DNA of 52,275 nt from Clostridiales bacterium (GCA_015069485.1 SVIM01000011.1:1-52275), one strand, 5' to 3'; counted from the first letter of the stretch, positions 6,387 to 15,585 are shown. Notes: generated by a model from the letters alone, not told the origin. Numbers and translations are program-made.

Positions 6387-7490
6387 ATGACTATTGGTAT
6401 TATTTTAGGCTTTTTACTTATTACACTTACCGCTGTAGCAGGCTTTGCCTCCTACTACTTTTTTAACGGCGCGTTTAACCTTAAAGGCAGACGAAGCACT
6501 TCCACGGGCGAGCGTAAAAACCCCGTTTACGGCTACATACTTGCCTCCCTTTGCGCAGTTTTCGGGTTGAGCTTTTTAGTCGTTCCCTTTAGCATCCGCA
6601 CCGTTCAGGCAGGCGAGGTTGCCGTTGTAAAGCACCTTGGCTCGGCAGAAAAAATTAGAACTGCGGGCACTTATTTCGATTTATGGGTAACGGAAACCTA
6701 CGATACTTACGACGCGCGCGTACAAAACTTAAATATAACGACTATGGCGTATTCTAAAGACGCGCAAACTATGGATATCGTTATGACGGTGCAATTTCAA
6801 ATTGATTCTACCAAAGCCATAGAAATTGCAAATAACTACGGCACTTTAGAAACCCTTTCTAACAGAATTGAAAGCGTTACAATAGAAAAGACGAAGTCGG
6901 TTCTTTCCTCCTATTCGGCAATGACGATTATCGAAACCCGCGAAAGCATTTCGCCCCAGGTTGAACAAACCGTAAAAGACGCTATCGACAGCAACTACTT
7001 CGTGCAGATTAACACGGTGGTTTTGACGAATATAGACTTTTCGGACGCGTTTGAAAAGACGGTAGAGGACAAAATGATTGCCGAGCAAGAAAAATTAAAG
7101 GCCCAGTACGAAAAGGAAACGGCTATAGTTAACGCTGAAAAGGAGCTTGAGGTTGCTAAATTGCAGGCGGAAGCGAAGATAGCCTCGGCTGAAGGTGATG
7201 CAAAAGCGCAAATACTTGCGGCTGAAGCAGAAGCGCAAAGCATTAAGGCTAAATCCATAGAAATTGCAAGGGCGCTTGGCTTTAACATAATACAAACGGA
7301 AATCGTTGAAGACGGCGCTACGAGGATTATTTACGATATTGACTTTACGGATAAATCTACCGACGAGGTTTTACTTATTACCGAATATTTAAAATACGTA
7401 GAATATTTAGACAAGTGGGACGGCAAGCTTCCTTCCGTTATGGTGGGCGACGAAAACGCGCAAATTATAGTGCCTGCCCCTACTGAATAA
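6387..7490 (+). CDS. SPFH/Band 7 (prohibitin-like) membrane protein
   Basis: A 367-residue protein with two N-terminal membrane segments (about 3-26 and 50-69), an SPFH/Band 7 domain (about 70-245), and a long charged coiled coil rich in Glu, Lys and Ala (about 228-290). The C-terminal part ends in an acidic tail. SPFH proteins form large membrane-associated rings or scaffolds that organise proteases, transporters or lipid domains. The ribosome binding site AAAGGAG precedes the ATG at good spacing. It is the first gene behind the riboswitch and is followed by the ATPase after 138 bases, so both may be Mn-controlled. A direct role with the pump is inference. Confidence 0.85.
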   Translation: MTIGIILGFLLITLTAVAGFASYYFFNGAFNLKGRRSTSTGERKNPVYGYILASLCAVFGLSFLVVPFSIRTVQAGEVAVVKHLGSAEKIRTAGTYFDLWVTETYDTYDARVQNLNITTMAYSKDAQTMDIVMTVQFQIDSTKAIEIANNYGTLETLSNRIESVTIEKTKSVLSSYSAMTIIETRESISPQVEQTVKDAIDSNYFVQINTVVLTNIDFSDAFEKTVEDKMIAEQEKLKAQYEKETAIVNAEKELEVAKLQAEAKIASAEGDAKAQILAAEAEAQSIKAKSIEIARALGFNIIQTEIVEDGATRIIYDIDFTDKSTDEVLLITEYLKYVEYLDKWDGKLPSVMVGDENAQIIVPAPTE

Positions 7491-7515
7491 AAATTAATTA
7501 AAATAAGCTGTGTTA

Positions 7516-7576
7516 TACCTTATTTTTAACATAAAATATTGCATTTTTATTTTATATATGTTAATATTATAAGGTA
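7516..7576 (+). other. Long A+T-rich hairpin between the SPFH and ATPase genes
   Basis: ACCTTAT at one end and ATAAGGT at the other enclose further complementary tracts (TTAACATA...TATGTTAA). The stem is A+T-rich with small bulges and is not followed by a T-run, so it looks more like a processing or stability element than a terminator. Confidence 0.45.
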
Positions 7577-7628
7577 AAAAATAATAAGCCTTTGTCTTGT
7601 AAAATTTAAAGGCTTGAGGAGATGTAAA

Positions 7629-10214
7629 TTGAAATTTTATAACGCGAGCGTAGAAGATACGCTAAAAGCCGTTAAAAGCACTAACACGGGCTTAACGGAC
7701 GCCGAAGCGAAAATTCGCCTTGAACAAAACGGCAAAAACGCAATAATCGGCGCAAAGAAAAAGTCCCTTTTAGTTAAGCTTTTATCGCAGTTTGCCGACC
7801 CTATGATAATCGTATTGTTGGTTGCGGCAGTTGTTTCGGCAGTTTTTGCTATCGTAGAAGAAGCTTACGCCGACCTTATTGACAGCGGAATTATTCTTTT
7901 AATAGTAATAATTAACGCAGTAATCGGCTTGGTGCAGGAAAATAAAGCGGAAAACGCTTTAGAAGCGCTTAAAGACAAAAACAAGCCGTTTGCAAAGGTT
8001 ATTAGGGGCGGTGAGCAAAAGCTTATCCCTAGCGAAGAAGTTGTCGTTGGAGATATCGTAGTTTTAGAAGCGGGTGACGTCGTTCCTGCAGATTTGCGAT
8101 TAATATCCTCCGCCTCCCTTAAAATTGAGGAAGCGGCGCTAACGGGCGAATCCGTTCCCGTTGAAAAGGACGCTGAAATTATTGCAAAGCAGGACGCCGC
8201 GTTAGGCGACAGAGTAAATTGCGCTTTTTCCGGCGGTACGGTAACCTACGGCAGAGGACTTGGCGTCGTTACGGCAACGGGTATGAATACGGAAATGGGC
8301 AAGATTGCAGATATGCTTGCAAAGACGGAGGAAAGCCCTTCGCCCCTTTCAAAGCAGCTTGCAACTACGGCAAAAATACTTTCCGTTTTGGTTTTAGCCA
8401 TTGCGGCGGTTATTTTAGCGGTAACGCTTATTCGCGACGGATTAGATAACTTTACCACAGCGTTTATGACCTCGGTTGCAATAGCCGTTGCGGCTATACC
8501 CGAAGGCTTGCCCGCAGTAGTAACCATAGTTTTGGCAATGGGCGTGCAAAAGATGAGCAAGCAAAACGCCATAGTAAAAAACCTGCCCGCAGTAGAAACC
8601 TTGGGCTGTTGCGAAATTATTTGCTCCGACAAAACGGGTACGCTTACCCTTAACAAAATGACGGTGAAAGAGGCATATTCCCCCTCTAATAGCCAAGACT
8701 TGCTTAAAAAGATTATGGCTCTTTGCAACGATACTGCAGAGACGGAAGCAGGCCTTGCAGGCGACCCCACCGAAACGGCGTTAGTTGATTATTATATATT
8801 AAACGGTGAAAGCTTTGCCTCGCTTAAGGAAGCAAACCCCAGAATAAACGAGCTTCCCTTTGATAGCGTTAGAAAGCTTATGACAACCGTTCATAATACC
8901 CAAAACGGCGCATACGCCTACACAAAGGGCGCGCCCGATATGCTTCTTACAAGATGCGACAGAATTTTGACGGAAAACGGCGTTGAGCCCTTGACCGACG
9001 AGTGGAAGCAAGAAATTATTACCGCTAACTCAAATATGGCGAACAAGGCGTTAAGAGTTTTGGCTGCCGCTTATTTAGAAGGCGACAGCTTGGCGGAAGA
9101 AAATATGATTTTCGTTGGTCTTATGGGTATGATAGACCCCCCTCGCCCCGAAGTTAAAGCGGCAGTTGCAAAATGCCGTACGGCAGGTATGAAGGCGCTT
9201 ATGATTACGGGCGACCACTTGGATACGGCAAAGGCTATTGCCCGTGAGCTTGACATTATGCGCGACGGCGATTTGGCGGCAACCGGCAAACAGCTTGACG
9301 AAATGACGGACGAATATTTAAACGAAAACATTTTAAAATATTCGGTATTTGCAAGAGTTTCCCCCGAAAATAAGGTTAGAATAGTTAAGGCGTTCCGTTC
9401 GCAAAACAAGGTCGTTGCAATGACCGGCGACGGCGTAAACGACGCTCCCTCTATTAAAGAAGCCGACATAGGAATAGGCATGGGTATTACCGGCACGCAG
9501 GTTAGCAAGGAAGCTTCTGATATGGTTTTAACGGACGACAACTTTGCAACCATAGTTGGCGCAGTTGAAGAAGGCAGAAAGATTTATTCCAACATAACCA
9601 AGGCTATACAGTTCCTTTTATCTGCGAATATTGCCGAGGTGCTTTGCTTATTTATCGCTTCCATTTTCCTTGGCGTAGAGTTTTTAACCCCCGTAATGAT
9701 TCTTTGGATTAACCTTATAACCGACAGCTTCCCCGCGCTATCACTCGGCACGGAAGCGGCTGAAAAGGACGTTATGAACCAACCCCCGAGAAAGAGTAGC
9801 GGTTCGCTATTCGGCGGTGCTTTGGGCAAGGATATTTTAATTCAGGGCATTATGCAAACGCTTTTAGTATTGCTTTCCTTCTGCCTTGGTCACTATGTAT
9901 TTGAAGACCACGCGGCAGGTATGACGATGGCTTTCGTATCCCTTTCCTTTATTCAGCTTTTCCACTCTTACAACCTGCGCTCGCAAAGACACAGCGTATT
10001 AAACGGCAAAATTTTTGGCAACAAATTTTTAAACCTTTCGGCATTAGCAGGAATATTGTTAACCTTGCTCGTGGTGCTCGTACCCTTCTTTAACACTATA
10101 TTCCACACCGTTGCCCTTTCGTGGTACGAGTGGCTTATTTCCGTAGGCGTTGCGCTTGCTATTATACCTTTGGTAGAAATACAAAAGCTTATTGAAAAAG
10201 GTCTTAAAAAATAA
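7629..10214 (+). CDS. Cation-transporting P-type ATPase (PMR1/SERCA, Ca2+/Mn2+ type)
   Basis: An 861-residue P2-type ATPase. The TTG start at 7629 is preferred because AGGAGAT lies 5 bases upstream; an earlier in-frame TTG would have the ribosome binding site inside the gene. Landmarks: N-terminal cation ATPase domain, actuator LTGES, TM4 cation site AAIPEGLPAV, phosphorylation site CSDKTGTLT with Asp334, nucleotide-binding KGAPD, hinge MTGDGVNDAPS, and TM6 NLITDS. The TM4 and TM6 residues are those of PMR1-type pumps with one Ca2+/Mn2+ site. It exports divalent cations from the cytoplasm. The riboswitch upstream suggests manganese as the relevant ion; calcium transport cannot be excluded. 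Confidence 0.92.
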   Translation: MKFYNASVEDTLKAVKSTNTGLTDAEAKIRLEQNGKNAIIGAKKKSLLVKLLSQFADPMIIVLLVAAVVSAVFAIVEEAYADLIDSGIILLIVIINAVIGLVQENKAENALEALKDKNKPFAKVIRGGEQKLIPSEEVVVGDIVVLEAGDVVPADLRLISSASLKIEEAALTGESVPVEKDAEIIAKQDAALGDRVNCAFSGGTVTYGRGLGVVTATGMNTEMGKIADMLAKTEESPSPLSKQLATTAKILSVLVLAIAAVILAVTLIRDGLDNFTTAFMTSVAIAVAAIPEGLPAVVTIVLAMGVQKMSKQNAIVKNLPAVETLGCCEIICSDKTGTLTLNKMTVKEAYSPSNSQDLLKKIMALCNDTAETEAGLAGDPTETALVDYYILNGESFASLKEANPRINELPFDSVRKLMTTVHNTQNGAYAYTKGAPDMLLTRCDRILTENGVEPLTDEWKQEIITANSNMANKALRVLAAAYLEGDSLAEENMIFVGLMGMIDPPRPEVKAAVAKCRTAGMKALMITGDHLDTAKAIARELDIMRDGDLAATGKQLDEMTDEYLNENILKYSVFARVSPENKVRIVKAFRSQNKVVAMTGDGVNDAPSIKEADIGIGMGITGTQVSKEASDMVLTDDNFATIVGAVEEGRKIYSNITKAIQFLLSANIAEVLCLFIASIFLGVEFLTPVMILWINLITDSFPALSLGTEAAEKDVMNQPPRKSSGSLFGGALGKDILIQGIMQTLLVLLSFCLGHYVFEDHAAGMTMAFVSLSFIQLFHSYNLRSQRHSVLNGKIFGNKFLNLSALAGILLTLLVVLVPFFNTIFHTVALSWYEWLISVGVALAIIPLVEIQKLIEKGLKK

Positions 10215-10234
10215 ATACCGCACTAAAATAAAAT

Positions 10235-10267
10235 AAAAAGAGTTAGGCAAAAACCTAACTCTTTTTT
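10235..10267. terminator. Bidirectional terminator between ATPase and GT2 genes
   Basis: AAAAAGAGTTAGG and CCTAACTCTTTTT form a perfect stem with A-tract and T-tract on the two sides, between convergent genes. Confidence 0.92.
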
Positions 10268-10295
10268 AATTGTTTAAAGCATATTATAAGGGGAA

Positions 10296-11321
10296 TTAAC
10301 CGAGCTTAACCTTTTTTTGCAATACCTTATAGCCGTAGGTTAAGATTGCGCCCCTTAGCTTCCAAGGAAGGAAGTTAACCAAGGTGGAATACGACCTGAA
10401 GCGCAAATAGTTATACATCTTTTTATCGTGCTCCTTTACGAATTGCCAATAGTCCTTTAACGCTGCGCGGCGTTCGGGGGAATCTTCTGCGCAAGTGAAG
10501 AACAAGCCGTTTAAGTTTATTGCGTTTAAGCAATGCAATAAGTATTGTCTTAAGCCCTTATTCATCTTTTTAATATCTTCGTACTTATACGCAGATACCA
10601 TAAGCTTCATAACGCGAAGCTGTTGGTCGTAACGGCGAACGATATTTTTTATATTTACCGACTGGTCTGCTCTGCCGATAAAATAACGGTATAAATCGAT
10701 ATCGATATAATGAATAGTTTTAACGTGGGCCAAGGGCTGATATGCAAATAAGTTATCTACGTAGAAGGTGTGATGGGGAAGCTCGATACCGCTTTGCAAT
10801 AATACCTCGCGCTTGTATACGAGAGCGTGCATAAGAAGGGTTGCATCCCAACGCATAGGCTTAACCTCGTTCCAGGTTATAGTTTGATTTTCTTTATAAT
10901 GCTTTTTATAGGAACGAACGAAGAAGGTGTTGTCCTCCACGTGCTCGTAAACGAAGTTGTTTATGTATAAATCGGGCAAATCATCCTCTTCCACGTGCTT
11001 TTTAATAGTGTTTAAAAGGATGGTTAACGCTTCTGCATTAGCCCAGTCGTCAGAGTCAACGACCTTATAATATAAGCCCGTAGCAGCCTTTAAGCCTGCG
11101 TTTACGCCTGAGCCGTGACCGCCGTTTTCCTTATCGATAACCTTTACGATAGTAGGGTATTTTTCCGCGTATTCGTGCGCGATTTCACTCGTTCTATCTT
11201 TAGAGCCGTCGTTTACTACTATAATTTCTACGTCTTCGCCGCCAACGAGCAAGCTTTCGATGCAGTTTGCAACGTAGGCTTCCGAGTTATAACTGGGGAT
11301 ACCAAACGATAATAATTTCAT
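10296..11321 (-). CDS. Family 2 glycosyltransferase
   Basis: A 341-residue GT-A fold glycosyltransferase: SFGIPSYNSEAYV near the N-terminus, IVVNDGSKDRTSEIA (about 34-48) and the nucleotide-sugar/metal site KVVDSDDW (about 86-93). There is no obvious membrane helix, so it would act at the inner face of the membrane. It lies 198 bases downstream of the GtrA-like gene on the same strand but has its own promoter candidate and is separated by a terminator. It probably builds a surface glycan or glycolipid; the sugar cannot be told. Confidence 0.88.
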   Translation of the reverse strand: MKLLSFGIPSYNSEAYVANCIESLLVGGEDVEIIVVNDGSKDRTSEIAHEYAEKYPTIVKVIDKENGGHGSGVNAGLKAATGLYYKVVDSDDWANAEALTILLNTIKKHVEEDDLPDLYINNFVYEHVEDNTFFVRSYKKHYKENQTITWNEVKPMRWDATLLMHALVYKREVLLQSGIELPHHTFYVDNLFAYQPLAHVKTIHYIDIDLYRYFIGRADQSVNIKNIVRRYDQQLRVMKLMVSAYKYEDIKKMNKGLRQYLLHCLNAINLNGLFFTCAEDSPERRAALKDYWQFVKEHDKKMYNYLRFRSYSTLVNFLPWKLRGAILTYGYKVLQKKVKLG

Positions 11322-11396
11322 AAAAATTCCTTTCTTTATTATATTTTAGCCCGCAACGGGACTAATTACTATAAAGTTTTTTAGTTTTATATTGTT

Positions 11397-11425
11397 ATTA
11401 TACCACGCTTTTTTTTAAAAGTAAA
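11397..11425 (-). promoter_or_regulatory. Probable promoter of the GT2 gene
   Basis: Minus strand TTTACT (11420-11425), 17 bases, TATAAT (11397-11402). The -35 overlaps the tail of the preceding terminator. Confidence 0.5.
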
Positions 11426-11452
11426 GACGCAAAGCAAAAACTTTGCGTCTTT
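11423..11452 (-). terminator. Terminator after the GtrA-like gene
   Basis: AAAGACGCAAAG and CTTTGCGTCTTT form a 12-bp stem with a 6-base loop; a T-rich tract follows on the minus strand. Confidence 0.85.
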
Positions 11453-11519
11453 TTGGTTATTTTTAATGAAATTTACACAATAATTTTTTTATTTATGTAA
11501 TAATTTACTACTTTTTGCA

Positions 11520-12548
11520 TTAAGCGCGAAGATTAGCGTAAACTTCGATAGCTTCATATTTGTTAGCGGTTGCTTCGAGAGCTTGCTGGAACTTTTCTTC
11601 TACTACTGCTTCCTGTGCGGTGATTTGTTCTGCGGTGTACTTTTCGTCAGCCTTCATGGTTTCGAGAAGCTTTGCAGATGCATCCCAAGAAATTGCTTTA
11701 GCGTTAGCTAAGGTTGTGGTAGAAATTTCGTTCTTTCTTGCGTTTTCTAAAGCTGCTCTTGCCTTAAGGTCAGCAACTTTTGCTTCTTGTGCAGCAATCT
11801 TTTCAGCGTCAGCGCCAGAAGCCTTCATAGCTTCTAATTTCTTTTCTGCGTTAGCTGCCATCTTGTCGAGGTCGGGGAAGATAACCATGAAGATAAAGAA
11901 GAAGATTACCATTGCAACGCCGCCTTGAGCTACCATTGCAAGAATATCCTTAACCCACATAATTTCTGCGGGGAAGAAAGCGTTTGCGAAAGGAATCCAA
12001 AGGTTGTTAAGACCGTCGCATACTGCGTTGATGCCTACCCAACCGATGAAGTACCACATTGCCTGCCAGTAGGGGTTGCCTTCGGACTTATAGGTAATGT
12101 TTCTTTGAAGGGGGAAGTTGATAACCTGTGCAAGGAAGGTTGCTATTTTAAATGCAAGGAAGTAGCCAAGACCACCACCGATAATAGCTTCGCCAGCATC
12201 GTTGGTAAGAACCATGTTACCAAAAAGTGACCAGTAAACGGGTTCGCCGTTAAGTTCGAAGCCCATATCTACCTTAGGCCACATAAATTCAGTCGCTGCA
12301 AGTTCTAATCCAAATAATTGAGGTAAGAAAATGAGTACTAAGATTTGGAAAATGGTAACGCCTTCACTGAATACGATGAAGAAGAATACCTGGTAAACGA
12401 TTTTGGCGAGTTTGGGGTGTTTATCAGCAAAGCCGTACCACACGCCGAGCCACCAGCGCCAAATTTTTTGGAAGAACGCTAAGAACGCATTGTCGGATAA
12501 GGGTTTAATTTGCGCCCTAACGTCTTCAACGGTGTAAGTGTTAGTCAT
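11520..12548 (-). CDS. GtrA-like polytopic membrane protein with helical cytoplasmic tail
   Basis: A 342-residue protein with about four hydrophobic segments (roughly 48-76, 117-142, 163-180, 203-232) and the segment INFPLQRNITYKSEGNP, reminiscent of the GtrA family loop between helices. GtrA-type proteins are small flippase-like partners for polyprenyl-phosphate sugars and often sit with GT2 enzymes, as here. Unusually, residues about 235-342 form an Ala/Glu/Lys-rich, probably coiled-coil extension. An AAGGAGGA ribosome binding site precedes the ATG. It follows the GH3 gene by 140 bases. Family assignment is moderate; the tail is not explained by it. Confidence 0.6.
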   Translation of the reverse strand: MTNTYTVEDVRAQIKPLSDNAFLAFFQKIWRWWLGVWYGFADKHPKLAKIVYQVFFFIVFSEGVTIFQILVLIFLPQLFGLELAATEFMWPKVDMGFELNGEPVYWSLFGNMVLTNDAGEAIIGGGLGYFLAFKIATFLAQVINFPLQRNITYKSEGNPYWQAMWYFIGWVGINAVCDGLNNLWIPFANAFFPAEIMWVKDILAMVAQGGVAMVIFFFIFMVIFPDLDKMAANAEKKLEAMKASGADAEKIAAQEAKVADLKARAALENARKNEISTTTLANAKAISWDASAKLLETMKADEKYTAEQITAQEAVVEEKFQQALEATANKYEAIEVYANLRA

Positions 12549-12599
12549 TGGTTTTGTCCTCCTTATAACCTATGTTTATTTATTTTTATTTGGCTTTAA

Positions 12600-12661
12600 G
12601 CACAACTACACCCCCACATATACCGCAACTAACACAGTTTTATAAAGGCGTAGTTATGCGC
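12600..12661 (-). other. Stem-loop between GH3 and GtrA-like genes
   Basis: On the minus strand GCATAACTAC pairs (with G-U) with GTAGTTGTGC across about 38 bases. No T-run follows directly, so a processing or attenuation role is as likely as termination. Confidence 0.4.
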
Positions 12662-12688
12662 TATTACCAAAAATTTTTAAATTGTATT

Positions 12689-15112
12689 TTATTCTTTATC
12701 TTCTTTTTTAGGTTCTTTTTCTTTGGTTAAGAATTGACCGATACCCTTAAATACGTGGCCGTTAAACATCATAATTAAAGCTTCCATTTGGCGTCTTGAC
12801 ATACCGCCGAATTTAGCTAAGCCACGGATAGGCTGGTGAACCATACCCATTTCAAGAGTGTTGGAAAGTGATCTCATACCGAGTGCCCAGGTTGCAGATT
12901 TAGCAAAACGAATAGCCCACGAGAAGAAACGGCCAACCCAACGCTTGGAATATCTAAGGTCGGAAATAGTGCAGTTTTCGTGGATAACCATTCTGTTCTT
13001 CTTGTAGAAGGTGTAGCCGGACTTGGGTAATTCTTTGCCGTAAAGAACTGCGAACTGTTCGCTGGTTACGTTTTTAACGTCGCCGCTGAAGTAAGGTTCA
13101 AGGGCAGCCTTGTCGTAAGGAACAACGTCGGTAGTGCCTTCCTTTTCGATAGTTCCGCAAAGCTTAATATCTTCGCAGGATGCGCCGATTTCAACGGTGT
13201 ATTCGCCGCCTTCAACTTCCCACTTATTAGTTTTAACGTTGAAGTAACGGAAGGTTCTTTCGTCGAAGGGGATTTCAACTTCTACGCTTTCGCCTGCTTT
13301 AACTAAGGGTTTAGCAAAACCTTTAAGTTCGCGAACGGGACGGGGAATTACGCTGTCCTTTTTAGATATGTAAAGCTGCGCAACTTCTTTGCCGTCAACG
13401 TTACCGGTGTTGGTGATGGTGAATTTAACGCCGTTTTCGGTAACTTCAAGGTTAGAATATTCGTAGGTGGTGTAAGATAAGCCGTAGCCGAAGGGATAGT
13501 TTACGGGAACGTTAGCCGTGGTGTAGTAACGGTAGCCTACGAATAAGCCTTCGCGGTATTCTGCCGTCATTTCAGGGCCGGGGAAGTTTTCTGCGCAAGC
13601 GCAGTCTTCATATTTAATAGGTAAGGTTTCAGAAAGCTTACCGGAAGGGTTAACCTCGCCGCATAATACCTTAAGAACGGATCTTGCGCCAGCCTGACCG
13701 CCAAGATATGCGTGAACGATTGCGTTAGCGTTGTTTACTTCGCCAAGCTCTACTGCCGCACCGCATACGAGAACGACGGTAACCTTTTTGCCGAGCGCGT
13801 TAAGTGCTTTAAGCGCGGTAATTTGCGCTTCGGGAATTTTTATATTGCGTCTATCGATACCTTCTGCTTCGGTAACTTCGTCCAAGCCTGCGAAGAATAC
13901 GATATTTTCAAAGTCTGCTGCAGCTGCAACTGCTTCTTTAACTAACTTATCGTTCTTCTTGCCGTATCTGTCGTAGCCCTGTACGTATTTGTAGCCCTTA
14001 AACGCTTCGTTAGCGTCAACTGCTTCAAGGAAGGTTAAAATCTTGGTGGGGTTAACGATAGAAGAGCCTGCGCCTTGGTAACGGGGTTCTCTAGCAAAGT
14101 CGCCAACGATTAAAACCTTTTCGTCCTTGTTAAGGGGAAGAACGCTTTCGTTCTTTAATAATACTACGGATTCTTCTGCGCAAAGGCTTGCGAAAGCGTC
14201 GTGTTTTTCAACGTCGAAGCTATCGGGGGATTCTTTAAGCGCCGCGTCGGTAGTAAATATAAGTTCGAGCAATCTTTCAAGATTGTCGTCGAGAACTGCT
14301 TCGTCAAGCTCGCCTGCTTCTACTGCTTTAATTAAATCTTCGTTGCCGTATTTGCAAACGGGCATTTCAAGCTCGTTTTTGCATTTAGCGCCGTCAACAC
14401 GGCTGTTGCAGCCTGCCCAGTCGGTAACTACTACGCCGTTGTAGCCCCATTCACCGCGCAAGATGTCGAGCATTAAGTGTTCGTTTTCGTTGGTGAACTG
14501 ACCGTTTAAAAGGTTGTACGAGCTCATTATGGTTTTTGCTCCGCCTTCCTTAACGGCAATTTCAAAGCCGGTTAAATAAATTTCGCGAAGGGTTCTTTCG
14601 TCGATAACCGATTCGTTAACCATACGGCGAGTTTCTTGGTTGTTTGCCGCAAAGTGCTTTAAGCATGCGGAAATACCGTTCTTTTGAATACCGCGAACGT
14701 AGGAAGCAGCCATTTTACCTGCAAGCAAAGGATCTTCGGAGAAATATTCGAAGTTTCTGCCGCAACGGGGGTTACGCTTAATGTTCATACCGGGGCCTAA
14801 AAGAACGTTAACCTTTTGGGAAGCAGCTTCTGCACCTAAAAGTTCGCCCATTTGTTCGCCGAGCTCGGGGTTCCAAGTGTTTGCCATTGTGACTGCGGTA
14901 GGATAGCAGGTTGCAGGAATACTAACGTTTAAACCTAAGTGGTCGGACGCAGCTGCCTGCTTACGAACTCCGTGAGGGCCGTCTGCAAGAAATGCGGAGG
15001 GCACGCCGAGTTCATCGTAAGCGGTGGTGGACCAGAAGTCTCTACCGCTCATAAGTTCTGCTTTTTGACGCAACGTCATCTTTGAAATAATTTCTTTGAT
15101 TTTTGCTTTCAT
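12689..15112 (-). CDS. Glycoside hydrolase family 3 beta-glucosidase
   Basis: An 807-residue GH3 enzyme in the usual domain order. The N-terminal TIM barrel has DGPHGVR (44-50), substrate-binding KHF (152-154) and nucleophile Asp231 in VVVTDWAG. The alpha/beta sandwich domain and a fibronectin III-like domain with TNTGNVDGKEVAQLYI follow. No signal peptide is seen, so it should be cytoplasmic and act on imported oligosaccharides. The last 90 residues or so (RYSKRWVGRFFSW to a KEKEPKKEDKE tail) go beyond the standard domains and look helical. The ATG has an AAGGGAAA site and a strong promoter at 15157-15185. Exact substrate (beta-glucoside, xyloside) is not determined. Confidence 0.92.
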   Translation of the reverse strand: MKAKIKEIISKMTLRQKAELMSGRDFWSTTAYDELGVPSAFLADGPHGVRKQAAASDHLGLNVSIPATCYPTAVTMANTWNPELGEQMGELLGAEAASQKVNVLLGPGMNIKRNPRCGRNFEYFSEDPLLAGKMAASYVRGIQKNGISACLKHFAANNQETRRMVNESVIDERTLREIYLTGFEIAVKEGGAKTIMSSYNLLNGQFTNENEHLMLDILRGEWGYNGVVVTDWAGCNSRVDGAKCKNELEMPVCKYGNEDLIKAVEAGELDEAVLDDNLERLLELIFTTDAALKESPDSFDVEKHDAFASLCAEESVVLLKNESVLPLNKDEKVLIVGDFAREPRYQGAGSSIVNPTKILTFLEAVDANEAFKGYKYVQGYDRYGKKNDKLVKEAVAAAADFENIVFFAGLDEVTEAEGIDRRNIKIPEAQITALKALNALGKKVTVVLVCGAAVELGEVNNANAIVHAYLGGQAGARSVLKVLCGEVNPSGKLSETLPIKYEDCACAENFPGPEMTAEYREGLFVGYRYYTTANVPVNYPFGYGLSYTTYEYSNLEVTENGVKFTITNTGNVDGKEVAQLYISKKDSVIPRPVRELKGFAKPLVKAGESVEVEIPFDERTFRYFNVKTNKWEVEGGEYTVEIGASCEDIKLCGTIEKEGTTDVVPYDKAALEPYFSGDVKNVTSEQFAVLYGKELPKSGYTFYKKNRMVIHENCTISDLRYSKRWVGRFFSWAIRFAKSATWALGMRSLSNTLEMGMVHQPIRGLAKFGGMSRRQMEALIMMFNGHVFKGIGQFLTKEKEPKKEDKE

Positions 15113-15156
15113 AAAAATTTTCCCTTATGCCTTATTTTATAAATTTTGCTTCATTT

Positions 15157-15185
15157 ATTATAACACTAATATTATAATATTTCAA
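15157..15185 (-). promoter_or_regulatory. Promoter of the GH3 beta-glucosidase gene
   Basis: Minus strand TTGAAA (15180-15185), 17 bases, TATAAT (15157-15162). Confidence 0.8.
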
Positions 15186-15200
15186 TAAAAATTTCACGAT

Positions 15201-15228
15201 TTGCACAAATTTTAGCGCAAGTTGCACA
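15201..15228. promoter_or_regulatory. TTGCACA direct repeat at 21-bp offset upstream of GH3 promoter
   Basis: TTGCACA occurs at 15201-15207 and 15222-15228, exactly two helical turns apart and just upstream of the -35. This is the geometry expected for an AraC-type activator or a paired operator. The regulator is not in the window. Confidence 0.45.
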
Positions 15229-15394
15229 TTTTTTTATAATCTGTAACAATTTTGTTGTGGTTGGTTGGCGTTTTTAACTTTTAATGCGCGGTTTAAGCGC
15301 GTTAATTTTTTCACTCTTTTCACCGCTTTGCCAAATTTGCGCCAACCCTCCTTTTGCTTTACGCCGTATTTTTAACGCTTTGCTACTGCAAAAT

Positions 15395-15585
15395 ATTTGC
15401 GGTTTGGGTGTGCTTTTTGGCGTTACTAATCCTGCGGTTTTGGTGGTGTTACCTAAATACCTGCGGTTTAAGTGCTATTTATCCTTGCGATTTTGGCGTT
15501 ACTAACACCTCTACTGCCTGCGATTTTGTGCTATTAATCCTTGCGAACTTAGTGTTACTAAATCTACTAACACCCGTGTCTTTTG
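15395..15585. repeat. Degenerate short repeats around TGCGRTTTT / GTGTTACTAA
   Basis: The 480-base gene-free gap 15113-15592 contains the GH3 promoter region and then about six imperfect copies of a unit like CCTGCGATTTTGGTGTTACTAA. TGCG cores start at 15398, 15433, 15462, 15486, 15519 and 15542, with irregular 23-35 base spacing. ORFs through this stretch are short, lack ribosome binding sites and encode low-complexity peptides. Function unknown. Confidence 0.6.

Noticed and set aside
11560-12230. Plus-strand ORFs antisense to the GtrA-like gene
   Set aside because: Ser/Ala-rich shadow reading of the Ala/Glu-rich coding strand; no start signals.
15395-15585. CRISPR array
   Set aside because: Repeat units are imperfect and irregularly spaced, with no unique spacers and no cas genes in the window.
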